A stretch of 64,000 nt of DNA, taken from assembly GCF_022201045.2 (NCBI RefSeq), contig NC_068558.1, positions 6,539,501 through 6,603,500 on the forward strand, written 5' to 3'. Each line of letters starts with the position of its first letter. Position 1 is the first letter of the stretch. The position numbers were made by a program, and so were the translations under genes. Of the stretch, positions 37,451 through 51,225 are shown in pieces. The DNA is from Citrus sinensis (lineage: Eukaryota; Streptophyta; Magnoliopsida; Sapindales; Rutaceae). The notes beneath the pieces are model-generated. The model was not told the origin of the DNA. It saw nothing but the letters and a program-made list of their open reading frames with translations, and ran no database searches.

Positions 37451-40068
37451 TTAATTGCATAAATTGTGAAAAAAAAAAACTAACTTATAATAAAGGAGGT
37501 TTTTCTTTTTTTCTTTTCCTCCCTCATTTGTTTCCTTCTTATTAATAGAGATAGAATGCAATTTATTGTCTTTGACATTCAGTATTCATTAGCTAGTAAA
37601 TAAAGTAATGGGCCACGAGTTGTAAGAAAATGAAAGTTACACCTACATATATATAGTTCGGTCGATGAAATGTCGTTTTACTTAAAAGATGACACCAATT
37701 ACCAAACCATACAAACACGTTTCAGCTAACCCCCTCTCTCGATTCATATTTCCTAGCCATGCACAAGGCCATGGCTTGGTTGGTTTCTTAAGTTAACTGG
37801 GGCCAATAGCCGGTGTGAAGCAAGAAGGAAGAGAGATGCCTGTCCACAAGCTTGATGTTCAAAACCCCACCCAGCGAAACGACGCTCAGTGCGTATATCG
37901 AAATTTTCTAACAACTTGTTTTTCAGCATTTCTTTTCTTATTTTTAAAACCAGTGAGCTTGGAGTTTTTCTTTTTTCAAATCATTACAATCTTCATGCAT
38001 ACAATCTATAATTCGCCCAGTGGCCGAGTTGGATTCAATCTTAACGACCATGAGTAAATTAGTTCAATTAATGATGTGGCCTCGCTTTCTTTATCACTGT
38101 CATTCAATTTAATTAAAGAGTCATTCTATGGACTAAGTAAAACTTTCAAAACATTCTTTATCCTGTTAATTTTGGGGCGTAGATTTATGGCAGATCCTGG
38201 CCACCGCCGGTATCATTCAGCTCAGGAGGTTGTTGGTACCTCATGATTGTAACTTTCAGTTAAGCATATCACTGTCACCTTATTATATATATACAAATGA
38301 CTCTTTCTCTAGTACGGACGTTTTTTTTTTTATTATTTATGTTAACACGCTTTTAAACTATGAGATTTGAGAGGGTTAATTTTTAACTTTTTTAAACCGC
38401 ACGGCTTGAGAGTGTGTCTGCATTAAAAAATAAAAAATGAAAGCGCTTGCACCTGAGAATATAAAATAAATTCATTCCAATTATCGTATTTATAGTCTTT
38501 CTATTATTAAACCATATTGCCTCTTTCAACTTTGTGTGATGTTAAGGTTCTAGTTGATATGAGCGGATACTCATTGGAGGGTTAAAATAAGGAAAATTTT
38601 CTTCAAAATCTATTGGTGAAAACCACCAGATTTATTTGGTCTAATCAAGAGTAACTAATACTTTCTTAAGCTATATATGTTGATCATAATTAATTAATAT
38701 GAAAATATATTATACCTAGATTATAAGATTAGATCTAGATTATTAAATATATCAGAGTACAAAATACTTCTAAATATTGTGAAAAAAAAAATTAACTCCT
38801 ACAAATACCTATGGGACGAAAGGATTTAAACCTTTTTCATACAAGTATACGAGTGGAATGAAAATTAAATGTTAGGTTACCAACATCAATTTGGTCTTTG
38901 CAATTATGGGACATCAAATATTTAATAATTTCATGTTTAGACATATGTTGAGTTTCTAAGGGATTCCTTTCCTTGCTTCTAAGTTCAAGGTGCTAACCTT
39001 CTTCATGTGATGGAAACAATTGTTGTAGGTAGGCCGATAAAATTTCATAGGGACCCATTAATATGATATGAACTCATAGGATAAAATCAGTTGTCGGTCT
39101 GATTTTTATCAACTTGGGTTGTTAATAGGTCAATCCAATTAAAATCCATTCAATTAGAGATCGGTTTAAGATCAAAAACATATTTCATCCATTACCCATT
39201 AACATTTAATACTAGAGTAGGTTTATCTGAATCTATTAAATACTTTCACACTCACTTTTCAATATATATATATATATTACTACAAAATATCCCTAACTAA
39301 AATTACTTTCATAACCAAACATTATAATTCTTTAGCTCAATTTCTCTCTCTCTAAAGTCCCCCCCCCCCCCCCAATTGTTTCCTCTTTTCCTTTCTTTGC
39401 AATTGTCTTGCAGATTTATGGTCATATTGGTTCTTACTGTTTGCTAGCTTCTCCTGGAATCAAATCTCTTTCAGCGTTCCCCTTCCCTCGAATTTTTATT
39501 ACATGTATATGCTTTCAATGAAATTTGGTTTCCATAAAATAGTAATTCAATTTAGAAAAGAACTATTGGCAAAAATCAAACAGATCACAAACTTACTTTT
39601 AGTTACGTGTTGGTAGTAAAATAAATAAAAGACTTTCTATTAAGTCAAAATTATTTATCTTCGAAGCTGTTGTTTAATATAACCCAAATTTAAGTTTATT
39701 ACATGTGAAATATTTTTTCTTAATCTATTATATGTTTCTAGCATTTCATAATAGAATTTAAGAATCCATTTTCAGCACAAAAAAAAAAAAAAAAAAAGAG
39801 CAACGGGACTTGATTACAAAAACGTGATGGAGAAAGTCTTAATAGAAGTAGAGAGAAGCGACTTAATAAAATTGAAGATGTTAAGGAAATATTTGGTATA
39901 TAGGTGGGTTTATAGAGTAAATAAATTATTATGATGGATTTGCTGAGTATATGGTTTTATTGAGTGTTATCGTGGGTTCAAATAGTCTCACTGTTAATAT
40001 TAATAATTTTATAAATTTTATAAGTTAAATTATAAATTTTTAAAAGAAAAAGAAAATGACTTTAAATT

Positions 40069-40443
40069 AGAGGTGGCAATTTGGGTTTGGATTCTTTCAT
40101 TTGATTCGATTCAATTCAAATAAAAGGGGGTTTGGATTTGAAAATTTTGATCCATTTAATAAATGGGTGAATTCAATTCGATTTGTTAAATAAATGAATC
40201 GAATATGGGTTCGATTGATTTGTTATTAATTTTGCATAAATAAATTAAATGAATTGTAAATGAATCGAAATGCGATTTGATTCATTTAATTTTGTATATT
40301 GTATAGTAAATAAATAAAACGAATTAACTGGATCCTTCTTGAATAATTGAATTGAATGTGAATCTTGAGATTACTATTTTTTAATAAATCAATCATTTAT
40401 GATTTTAATCGAATCCAATTCGTTTATTCATTTTGTCGTCTCT
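40069..40443. mobile_element. Mutator-like MITE, 10-bp TSD
   Basis: The ends AGAGGTGGCAA and (reverse complement) AGAGACGACAA are flanked by a perfect 10-bp repeat, ACTTTAAATT (40059-40068 and 40444-40453). The 375-bp body is rich in GATTCGATT-like motifs and codes for nothing. Confidence 0.75.
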
Positions 40444-40453
40444 ACTTTAAATT

Positions 40454-42822
40454 GGCTACTTATGTAAAGTTATGACAAACCCTAAAATTCCTAAGTATTT
40501 ATTGTAAAATTCATAGCCATCACTGTACATTTGGATCTTCTCATCATCTCATGTAACAAATTCTCTTTCTATAATTTTTTTTCTCCTAAGATTTTAACAC
40601 TGATATCAATATATTATTTGATGATGTTAAATATGAGGAATATTAATATTTTATGTTGTTTGACATTATATTCTCAAAGAGCTTTATTTTATAAATTGCT
40701 CATTCTAGTTTAAACTAAAGATATAATACCAAAAATAATGGGTTGAATGGGTTAGTTCAGATAATAAGAAAATAGTAATGAATGGATTTGAGTTTTTATA
40801 TTTTGACCTGATAAATTAATGGATGTGTTTGGGTGTGTGTAATTTAACACACGATAAGCATACAACATGAAACTAATTAAACACGACTTGTTGCCATGCC
40901 TAGTTGTAGGTCTATAGTAGTTTGCTTAATTCGTTCAATTTCTAATGGATGAAAATACAACAATGTAGCAACACTAGCATCCATTTCTTAATTAACCCCA
41001 TTCAAAATTTAGAATAAGTTTTCTTGGGTGGAACTATTTGAACTCACCAATTTATTCTCTATGCCTTCTCTTTAGATAAGAATTTTATTATTTAAATAAT
41101 TAAGCATTTTCTTCTCTTTCTCTTCTCAATTTCATAAATTCTCACCAATTTATTCAGATTTTTTTTTTTTACCTACAAATAATTAGTATTACTAACTAAA
41201 AGGAACAAAACCCACTATTTAAAAATGAATATCAACAAATTTTTATAAACCATAAAAGTTAATGAATATCAAGACATTAATTTTTACCAAATACAAAAGC
41301 TAATTGATATCAAGAAACAAATTTCCATATCTTGAAAACATGAAATAGAAATCAAGATATACTAAGAAAGGCAAAAAAAAAAAAAAGAATTTTGAAAAGA
41401 GTGAAATTGATTATTTAGTTTATACAATGTGAGAATAGAGAGAGGATATACAGTTATGAGATAAATAGAGAAAGAAATCAATGGAGGATAATTTTGAGAT
41501 TTGAAAGTTTTAAACTTTTAATACTGAATTATTTTTTAAATGGGTCTAAAGAGAAAATTGATAGGTTCAAATAGCCTCATTTTTTCCCCTCCCAAAATAA
41601 ACCCATATAATTCTCAAATTACCCTTATTATTAGTTTTTCTTTTTCTTTTCACACCCCACCTTTTAAACCATCAATTAAATGTTTTAGATACCTAAAGCA
41701 TATCAATTACAATGGAATCAAACAATCGTTCGTTTTTATTTAACATTAATCCGAAAAAAAAAGACTATAGCTCAACATTTACATGAAATCATTTTGTTTT
41801 TTAAATATAGACGTGGAAAAATTGACGCATCCACAGGAATCTAGTTCCAACTTCCAAGCATTCAATGAATGGGTTGATTCAAATCTGTAATTTTTGCAAG
41901 GGGCTGTAACGGCTTAGATTGAATAAGAACCTTACCCTCCCCCCCCCCCCCCCCCAAAAAAAAAAAAGAAAATTAATTCTTTGACTAACCCAACAAGCAT
42001 ACAAGCCATTGCCAATTGCACAGGCCATGAAGCAAATACCAACCCTAACAGTAGTAGACTTTTGGAAGCAAATTAGGAGAATTCCAGCCGAAAGCGACCT
42101 GGAGAAAGAGCTAGCTCTGTGGACCATAATTTTAAGTGAACCATGAATTAATGTCATTCACTTACTGCCCTTTGCCAAGAAAAAGCATGAGCAATCGTCG
42201 ACATTGACGCAGCTTCAATTAGTGGCAACAAACTCTAAAATACCCTTTTGAGTAATTCCATATCTGGATAAAAGAGAAATTAATAAATAAAGAAAATGAT
42301 TAACCAGGACGATGAGATAAATTAAGGAATTCAATAATCGTTACCCCCAACAAGTTACCGAAGGCGGAGTAATGAAGTAGCGGAACATTAACAAAGACCC
42401 AAGAAACCGAGCAAACCCGAATCAGCCCATTAAGAACCCAAAAACAGAAATAAAATAAAACAAATAAAAACCGTCCGGTCCACTCCATACACGTGGCCAA
42501 TATGAAGAACCCACGTGTCGGAACTACAGAAGATCCAGGGATCAGTGACCTACCATTGCTACCAAGCTAGAAGGATGACATGGCAGATGTCGTAAGATCA
42601 AAAGAACCCAAGAGAGAAAAAGCCGTTGCAATTCCCTCCACACACTTGTAAACTACCTTATCTGTTTGATTTCGTTCCTCTCTTTCGTTCCCTCCAATCC
42701 AAACATCAAAACTCGTACACACAAAAAAATCTATCATCACCATGCATCTCGCTACATCACCAGCTACACACTCTATTACTAGTATTTTCACCTGAAACCG
42801 AAACTACCATCTCTATTTTCAA
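40454..42822. other. Intergenic stretch before PGRL1
   Basis: It contains a decayed transposon end near 40870-40910 (ACGACTTGTTGCCATGCCTAG), a poly-C/poly-A run at 41939-41967, and a CT-rich leader of PGRL1 from about 42640. Two minus-strand ORFs (41879-42157 and 42300-42500) have no recognisable domain. Confidence 0.4.
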
Positions 42823-45800
42823 ATGGCTAGCAAAGTAGCCTCTGGTTTTACCCCTCAGGCTCAGCGCGTCTTCGCTGTCCCTGTGCAAAAGCCAGCTGCA
42901 GCCTTGGTTCCTTTTTCATCCTCTTCAAGGGCTCACTCAAATTCAAATACTCAGTTCAGTGGAAGGCAGTTTTCTGTTCGACGCAGATCTTTTGTACTGC
43001 CCAGCAAGGCTACTACTGACCAACAAGGTTGATATTATTATTTTTTTTTTGTCATCTTTGCTAACTGGATTATGTTTGTTAGTTTCATTATATCAATTTT
43101 AATTACTCTCATTTTGCTTGTGTTTTCAGGTCAGGTTGAGGGAGATGAGGTAGTCGATAGTAAAATTCTGCAATATTGTAGCATTGACAAGAAAGAGAAA
43201 AAGTCATTGGGTGAACTAGAACAAGAGTTTCTTCAGGCACTGCAAGTAAGTGTTTTTTCTGTTTTGAATATGAGGATTATACCAAATAAGCTTTTGCTTA
43301 CGATTGATCATCAAGTTGGATGACTAAGGTTTGGTTGTTATTTATGCTTGAAATGTATAAGTTTCTTTCTATTTTCATTATGTAGGCTTTCTATTACGAG
43401 GGAAAAGCTGTTATGTCAAATGAGGAATTTGATAATCTTAAGGAAGAACTGATGTGGGAAGGAAGCAGCGTCGTCATGCTAAGTATGGAGTCAATCTTCA
43501 TATGGAGCTTCAAGCCCTACAATCATGACGTATAACTTTTAGTCAATTGTTAAATCTATAATTTGAATAGATTTACTTTGACAATACAGGTTCTGCTGAA
43601 CAAAAGTTTCTCGAAGCTTCAATGGCTTATGTGGCTGGGAAACCTATTATGTCGGATGAAGAGTATGATAAATTGAAGCAGAAACTAAAGGTTTGTTTGT
43701 GTTTGCTCCATATTCACGTGCTTACTGTTCATAGAATGAGAATGGTAGATTCATCCATTAAGTTACAGGTTGCTTTATGAAACTTGTGAATAAAGTGAAC
43801 AGGAAAGAAGAGACAAAGTTGGTTGATCCATACTAAAAAAGATACAATGGGGCAACATAAAAATTGTTTCAGTGGAAAGTGTGAATTTTGTTTTGCTCAT
43901 GTCAGGTGGGAAAATTTGTTGTAATTCATGTTTACACTGTCAATAACTTTTAGACGGACAAAACAACTGAGAACTCTGATACAATGTTCAGGTGCAAAAT
44001 GTTACATGATTGCTTTTTATCGTGTAGGATGCCAATTTAGCAAAGGTGTAACTGTTAGCTGCTTTAAGGTCAATGTGGCCATTAACATCTATGGCATTTT
44101 TTCTTTTATCCAGATTATTTATGTGGAAGGTGCCATTGTTTATCCTTTATGTATGCACACACAACACTATCTCATTGAACATTATTTGACTACTGAATAT
44201 ACGTCTTCTGTCCACAATCAAGATAGAGGGTACTTCTTATCAAAAAAAAAAAAAAGGAAAAAGATAGAGAATATTTTTTGCCAATTAAATATGGGTGGAG
44301 CTTACCTTTGATAGAAGCAAAATCATTATTATCAAACTTGTGGAACTTTCATCTGTTAAATTGATGGTTTGCATGGCTAACTATTTGCTTTGAAACACTT
44401 ATATGGTTAAGGTGCTAATTATTTACTTTTAACACTATTATTTTGCAGATGGATGGGAGTGAAATTGTGGTTGAGGGTCCACGGTGCAGTCTCCGTAGCA
44501 GAAAGGTGTGTATGTGTTGCCATCTTTTTTGTCCTGTTTGTGCAGCATTGGATTTTAGATAGGTACAATCCGCATATTTTGTCTAATTAATTCACCTTGA
44601 GCACTGTAATAACAATATGAAATATATAGACCTGTCAATATCATATCAGAGGTAACTCTTCTCTCTGATTCTAAGTATTACTATGACCTTTAATGTTACA
44701 ATTTTCCCCTCTGGATCTTATTTGTTTAAAATTTTAACTTCCAAAGTGAAGCAGTTATCTTATGAGTCTACTAGTTATCTCATGCTTTAATAAAAAAGAT
44801 ACAAGCATGTCATACCAACATGAAGGGCTAAACTTTGCAGTTTCCATACACCAAATTCTCTCCCTTCTTTTGAGATAAATATTTGTTTTTTTCTTGAAAT
44901 GTGATGTTTCTTTACAGTCTAGGAAATAAATTTATCCGTCACTTTATTGATATATATGAAACTTTAGGAAAATCTCTGTTTTTATTCCCCTAAATTTTAA
45001 TAGCTGTGGCAGTTCTTGACGGGAATAGTGTGATCTTTATGATTTTGTCTTTCATTACTCTGGTATATTTCCAAACCATGGCTTGATAAGTAATTTGGTT
45101 CCTTGAGTTGTTGACAAATAATTGACCATGGGTTGAATAGCAAACATACTTTCTTCTTTCAAGAAATGCCTTTGATACTACCCAAAAACATTTACTTCGA
45201 ACCTACTAACTTTATTCTTTTATGTTCTGTGCTTCTGCTGATAACTCATTTTACGTTTGGCTGAGTTTGGCTTAACTCTGCTGATCATATTTGTATATTT
45301 TGCTTAGGTTTACAGCGACCTGTCAGTTGACTACCTCAAAATGCTCCTTTTGAATGTGCCAGCAACTGTTGTTGCACTTGGATTGTAAGTAATGTTGCTT
45401 TCTTTTTCTTTTTTTTTTAAGACTGCTGTAAGTTTGAAGTTGATGGTCAAAAGTTGGGAAAGAGAAGGAGGCTTTTAAATACTTATTTAAATTTTGGCTT
45501 CATGAAATGCAAACCTTTATCCAGATTCAATAAATGAATATCTCTTGCCAATTAAGTTCTATCACATTGTCTTGGATTCCATATGTTCGGCTTCTAGATT
45601 AAATTTGCATATTTAAGGTGCCAATGCCTCTGCTCGGGGATTAGGGCCTATGATTGCAAGTAATCAGTTTTCATTTTTCTCCTTTTACATTGGTTTTTCA
45701 ATAATATTTCCGTGGTCCTGCCAGGTTTTTCTTCCTGGATGATATCACTGGATTTGAAATCACATATCTTTTGGAGGTAAATCTTTAATCTTTGTTTACA

Positions 45801-47329
45801 GTCAACATTATTGTTGTTGTTCTATTCTTGTTTGAAAGGGGGGGGGGGGGGGGGTCTATGAGAAATTAAAGTCTTTAGCCGCTCAGTTTTTTCCGAGTAT
45901 GACAGATTCCTATAATTCTTTTGCCCTTCTATAAGTTGCTCAGCTGAAATGGAAATTGCATTGATCTTCACATATCTCTAGAGAAAATTTTCCATGCTGA
46001 CATAGGATGCACATAATGAGGTTGCTTGAAAGTTCTAAAGAAACTACCACTGCACCATAGTTTTGAGATCATGTTTTGTTTCCTACAACCATATTTGTAT
46101 CTTGTGATCAGGTCCTCAAATTCTCAGTTCGCATTGGCTAACATGTGGTGCAAATAATCCGAAGTCTATACTACATCTCAGAAATAAGAAAATGGAAAAA
46201 GTTTGGATCAACCAGTATTACTTGAATCACTAGGAAGATTTCAAGCTAAACAGCTCTATATTCTTGCCTGCCGCTTCATAAAGAAAGTGAATAACCAACA
46301 TTTATATTACTTGATTACCTTGGACTTAAGTTGGGTTATAAGGGGAGTTTATGCAGATACAAAGTTTCTCTACATGATATAAATCATTGAAAAGGCTAGG
46401 ATAGTCAAATTGCAAAAGTTTGTTTAAAGACCATCTTCCTATTGTTTTCAGGTCATACATTGTTTATCAACTTCAATAGTGCATTTGTGAATTGTATGTC
46501 AACCAACAGGAATTGTTTCTGTGCTGATAGTAAGAACTACGGTGGTGAATAAGTTCAAGGCATGAACTCTTTCCAAGGAGTATGAATTGTTCATAATTTT
46601 TGGATTAAAAACTTATCACAATTCTGAATTCATGACACACCACTGTTATTATATGAATTTATACTTCTAAATAGAAAACCATTTAGAAACCTCCCATTTC
46701 CTCTTTCCTCTTAAGCCTAAAACTCAAGGAAGAATGCCTGGTTTAAAATTCTATTGGCGTAAGTCATCTATCTCTGCTCATAATATATCACTTGCATATT
46801 ATTGAATAATATGCTCTTTTCCTTTCACATGTCAGCTTCCAGAGCCATTCAGTTTCATTTTTACATGGTTTGCTGCGGTGCCTTTGATAGTATATTTATC
46901 TCAATCACTCACAAAACTGATCGTAAGAGAATCTTTGATCTTGAAGGTAGAACTTTCTTGACATATCTTTAAGGTTTTTATCATACAGATAAATGATTCC
47001 ACTAATGTACGATTTAATTTTCTAGGGCCCCTGTCCAAACTGTGGTACAGAGAATGTTTCTTTCTTTGGGACCATACTATCAATTTCTAGTGGTGGAACC
47101 ACCAACACTATTAACTGCTCAAAGTAAGTTAAAATTGTCCAGTAATAACATTCAGTTACAGATCTTGTGATTTTGCTGTAACATTTTTCTACTTATGGTT
47201 TAGGAGAGGACCCTTTTTCCCCCAATTCTTAACTCTTATAGTTTAACATTTTGTTTCAGTTGTGGAACCACCATGGTTTATGACTCAAACACAAGGTTGA
47301 TTACATTGCCCGAAGGCAGTGAAGCTTAA
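42823..47329 (+). CDS. PGRL1: PGRL1, PGR5-like protein 1 (chloroplast)
   Basis: Ten exons stay in frame: 42823-43027, 43130-43245, 43386-43482, 43590-43690, 44449-44505, 45308-45384, 45725-45776, 46836-46946, 47026-47123 and 47260-47329. They give 327 residues, close to the Arabidopsis protein. A Ser/Arg-rich transit peptide fills about the first 60 residues. Two acidic stromal repeats follow (FLQALQAFYYEGKAVMSNEE and FLEASMAYVAGKPIMSDEE). Two membrane helices lie at about 202-222 and 241-260. A C-terminal Cys cluster (CPNCGTEN, then NCSNCGTT) and PRCSL carry the conserved redox cysteines. PGRL1 sits in the thylakoid with PGR5 and carries antimycin-sensitive cyclic electron flow around photosystem I, with the cysteines under thioredoxin control. 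No damage is seen. The longest introns are intron 4 (about 760 bp), intron 5 (about 800 bp) and intron 7 (about 1060 bp, with a poly-G run). Confidence 0.93.
45838..45854 (+). repeat. Poly-G run of 17 bases
   Basis: Uninterrupted G tract in intron 7 of PGRL1. Confidence 0.9.
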
Positions 47330-48443
47330 TCAAGGTATATATATATATACACACACACCCTGCCCACCTTAATTTGTTTGTATGGTTCCAGTGTTGAGAC
47401 TAAAGGTTTCTGATTTTGCTCTAAGAGGTGGTAACATAGCTCGGATCTTAGTATTAACAAAATGTAGATGCTACATATACAGGAGCAACCAATAAGAAGC
47501 GGTCCTTCGACTTTAACTAACTCTTGAAGTCGGATGTGAAGAGTGTTAAATTATGTAGATCTATCCCTCCTGTGGAAAGAGAGAAGTTATATGGTTTGCT
47601 TCGCTGTGGGCTCAATTATGTCAATATTGTATTTGTAAGTATATGCGTCATATACATACCTGTAGCAGGCTTGTTTGCAGGAACAGAAGATGATCCATTT
47701 TGTTGTAATTAATATTCAGTTCTAGTGTTATATCGCAAATCAAACCCATTTGAGCATGCTTGTCACTCTGAACCTCTTTCCTTTTATGGTGATAATTGTC
47801 ACTTTTTATAGTGTGTTAATCTCTGAATCATTTAAAGCAGATCTCTGAAACATTTGAAGCAGGCCAGTCTAATGCATTTGTAGGCTCGTAACAGTAGTTG
47901 AACAACTAGAACTGAAGCTGCCTTGGATATTTATGTTATCAATTAGATGGATAACTGACCATGAAAAATGGCAACTGCTCGGACATTCAACCAGCGGTGT
48001 GGTTCAATTTTAATGCTGTGGATGGTCATACTCACAAGCAATGGAGGGCTTAGAAAAGTTTGATAACATAATGCAATTAAGTTTCCACCTATGAGATTAT
48101 GTATGGGATAAGAAAGCAAATGCTTCGCCCCAAAAGATGACAAAGACACCACGGATTGAAGACTGAGAAGGGGAACCTAGTTGATTTATATTTTGGACTT
48201 GGAATTCAGATACTTCCAAAAAGGAAACAATGGAACTTTCAACTTTATCACATCAAGAGAAAATATGAAAACAAGCAAAAATTTTGTGTCGAGTATTAAA
48301 AATTGACATAGGAGTTCACCAGCCTTACAACATACACTCCCTTCCCGTAGCATTAAAACAAAGCTAAGTACGTGAAACACCAATCAAATAGATGACACTT
48401 TCAACAAAACGGCATTGCGCTTAATGATTAACCATCTTCCCCT
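47330..48443. other. 3' flank of PGRL1 and of the convergent SAP18 locus
   Basis: A TA/CA microsatellite follows the PGRL1 stop at 47337-47358. The rest is probably the two 3' UTRs. No gene is seen. Confidence 0.4.
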
Positions 48444-51225
48444 CTACAAGATTGCGACATCCAAGTAATCTCCACTCTACAACAGGAAAACAGATATGGA
48501 ATAAACATGTCTGCAAGGAATATCGCAAAAATTACTGTAGGTATAAATATGTGATTTACCTAAAAATTAAGTTCAGCCAACGCTTTACTGTCATCAAGTC
48601 GTCTTCCATTTCCATAAGAATGGGTCATCCCCACCTTAAAAGAACCATGATATACAAGAGATTTAAAATAGTTTTGGTACACATTCCTTCTAAGTAATGC
48701 TAAAAAGCATTGAAATTCGTTTAATTTGGACAGAAAATTTCTCATACTTTCCTTTGTTTATGAGCAAACAAGATTAGACAAAATATCACAAATGACAGTG
48801 GCATAAAAGTTCAATTAAACAAAAAAGAAATCAGGCTGTTCCCAAATACAAATAAATAAGCCAATATTTTGATGTGATTGTCTGTCTCTAGTTGCATTAA
48901 CAGATAGATATAGTCCCCTACCATATAAAATGTAGCAAGTACCTGTTTCAGCACAAACCGTCCATGTTTATCAGGATATACAAAAGCAACAGACAGTTCT
49001 GCATTTCTTCTCCTTGCCTCGGGAGCAACCTCCTTAACCTAATAGATGAACATAATCCAGTAATTAAGTACACAGCAAACAAAGTGAATATATTTGATTG
49101 TGTGTGGGAAAAAGCAGAAAGTACAACTACATAGGTGGTTTTAAGTATAAGCGAATAAGGCGGTCACCTAAGGTCTTAAATTTTAGAAATTTTTGTGGCG
49201 GATGTAGAGCCCTAGAAAAAATCTCAAAATAGATTTGGATCTGTTTTGGGTATTTATCTAAGTCTTGAAATTTTAGGGTTCGGGCTCGGGAATTTTGTCA
49301 GGTCCCCTAATCTGACCCGAAGATCAAAACTAAAAAAAAAAAAAATCTATTTTCTAATATTTTAAATTTATAAATTGGAAATTTCAATGCCCAATTCCCC
49401 TTGGATCAAGTCAATCCTCATTCCCCCAAAAGGAAACCAAAAACCCTAACAGCCATCTGCCACCATCGTTCATCGTCACTAATAGTCCATCAATCCCCAC
49501 GGCTCGTCATCACCCACCAACACTCAGACGTGCCTAGAGATGGCCAATAAGTCAGACAGCACGCGGCACGACATGTGTCCATATAGTACGGTACGACATA
49601 AGCACGTTTTGGTGGGGTACGCGGCACAGCACGTACGTGGGCTAGATCGGCCTTAGAATTTTAGGCATGCGAGCCTTAAAAGCACGGCACAATGAAAAAG
49701 CCTGCAATTAACACGTTTTATTTTTTAATGAAAGTAAACTTAAAATTTTATGATTTTACAAATAACTTGAAGTTGAATTTTTTTAATTCATTTAATTCTT
49801 AGTTTAAAAAAATACTATAATTGATTTATAATTATAATTTATTAAATTAATAATTGATATTATTATTTTAATGAATAAAATTATAAATATCATGATTTTA
49901 TAAATATGCATTAATATTATTGTGAACTATGATTTATAATTCCATATAACTCCAAGTTAACAATTAAGTTAACCCTTAAGAAAAAATTATTATTATTATT
50001 ATTATTATTAAAATTCTAATACTATAAGATCAAACTTAGTAATTAATATCACATTTTCTTACTATTATTAGTTTATTATTATTGAATATTGACTTGAGTT
50101 TTAAATTTTTGATTCTATTAAATTTGAATAAAGACATAGATCTAAGAAAAATACATAGACTTGAAAAAAGTACGCCAATAATTTAGTATACGCTCTTAAA
50201 AAAAAATTTAAAAAGAAAGAAGTTTAGTGAGCTTTTTTTCGTAAGCAAGGCACGTGTGCCGGGCCAGGTTAAATTAAAAAAATTTAGGCACAGAACGGTA
50301 CGGGTAAGAACACACATGAGCCTTTCTTTGGTGGGCCGAACTGGCACGACGCGGCCCATTGGTCAGACACGCCTATCGGTTTCTCCTGCCCCGAAGATTT
50401 TTGCTTTTTCTATTTTTTTTGCTATTTATTCATTTATTTATTTCAAATTGCTTCTGGTTTCATTGATTTGAGTCATTTTCACATTTTGTGTGTGTTTCAT
50501 TCACCTCCTGATTTCATTCTGTCACATAGCAGTGAAGCAGAGGCTGCAGCCATGGAGAGCTTACTGAAGCAGAGACTGCAGCCATGATTTGAGTCACCGC
50601 CCCATTGCCATCACTAAGGTGACCCAACATATTTCAAACTGCAACAAGAAGAAGAGGCGATGAAAAGATGTCCATACCGTAGTGAAAACTTGAAGCAACA
50701 AAGGGCAAGTCTGCAATAAGCATCAGGCAAAAATATTAGCACTAGCGAACCTACAACCATTGCAATAATGTAAGTAACCAAAAAAAAAAAAAATTCCGCA
50801 GTCACCGGTGTAAAAGTTTCCTATTCATATCTCATTGTTGATATATATATATATATATATATAATAAGAATATCCCATTGTTAATCTCTAAACAACTTGA
50901 AACGTAATTTGGCATAAGAGGTTTGTAAAACCCAATGCCGGCTATTTCCTATCTGATCAATTCTATATAAACAAGGTTACTTACTAGGGTTGTTCACTAG
51001 GCATATAATTGTACAATGTACGGGGAAAAAGAAAAAAAAAATCCAAAACGAATTCGTGAACGTAGTGAATACGTACATATAATAATAAAAGACGACAGTA
51101 TATACCTTTTCGCGGTCCACGGGTTCGAAACGGGGGTGATTCGGTTGGTCTAGCGGCCGGTTCGGAAGGCAGGGTCTGCCGGAGCCTGGATCCGGTCTGT
51201 TATGGGCTTGGAGGGCTGCCACCAT
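48444..51225 (-). pseudogene. SAP18: SAP18 (Sin3/ASAP-complex subunit) gene, disrupted
   Basis: Minus-strand exons match plant SAP18. 51106-51225 ends RFEPVDREK. 50678-50710 reads TCPLLLQVFTT. 48943-49038 reads VKEVAPEARRRN, then VAFVYPDKHGRF. 48560-48634 reads VGMTHSYGNGRRLDDSKAL, then AELNF. 48444-48476 reads SGDYLDVAIL. The ubiquitin-fold centre that family members carry (GGHH, then FAVRGKEPKDEVQIYTW, then LRELTDL) is missing. Only a frame-shifted trace (GHLSDGNGAV) remains near 50600-50620. In its place is about 1.4 kb of repeat DNA, including a transposon at 49545-50385. The codon expected to be Gln at the end of 48560-48634 is TAG. Intact SAP18 works in histone deacetylase and exon-junction/ASAP complexes in the nucleus. 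I judge this copy nonfunctional; a functional copy should exist elsewhere. Confidence 0.8.
49545..50385. mobile_element. Non-autonomous DNA transposon, probably hAT-like
   Basis: GC-rich ends flank an AT-rich middle. The left end has CAGCACGCGGCACGAC and GTACGGTACGACATAAGCACG. The right end has the reverse-complement motifs GGCCGCGTCGTGCC and CCCGTACCGTTCTGTGCC. Such CGGCACG-rich subterminal repeats are common in plant hAT-type elements. I could not fix a target-site duplication. It lies in the gap of the SAP18 locus. Confidence 0.45.

Larger units (their letters stand above)
36361..40058. other. Gene-poor stretch upstream of ANS
   Basis: It holds two SINE-like heads, a (TA)n tract near 39263, a poly-C run at 39359-39373, an A run near 39780, and a repeat-like piece at about 39040-39200 (TTGGGTTGTTAATAGGTCAA) typical of decayed transposons. 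No gene is recognised; the 80-codon ORF at 37815 has no known motif. Confidence 0.45.

Noticed and set aside
39040-40910. A single large transposon joining the pieces at 39.05 kb and 40.9 kb
   Set aside because: The two pieces look like decayed ends of common plant repeats, but the inverted match is weak, and the intact MITE at 40069-40443 between them has its own borders.
41879-42500. Two minus-strand ORFs before PGRL1
   Set aside because: Hydrophobic, AT-driven composition, one running into a poly-C tract; no family recognised and no splice context.
43928-44311. 127-codon plus-strand ORF
   Set aside because: It lies wholly in intron 4 of PGRL1 and has no recognisable domain.
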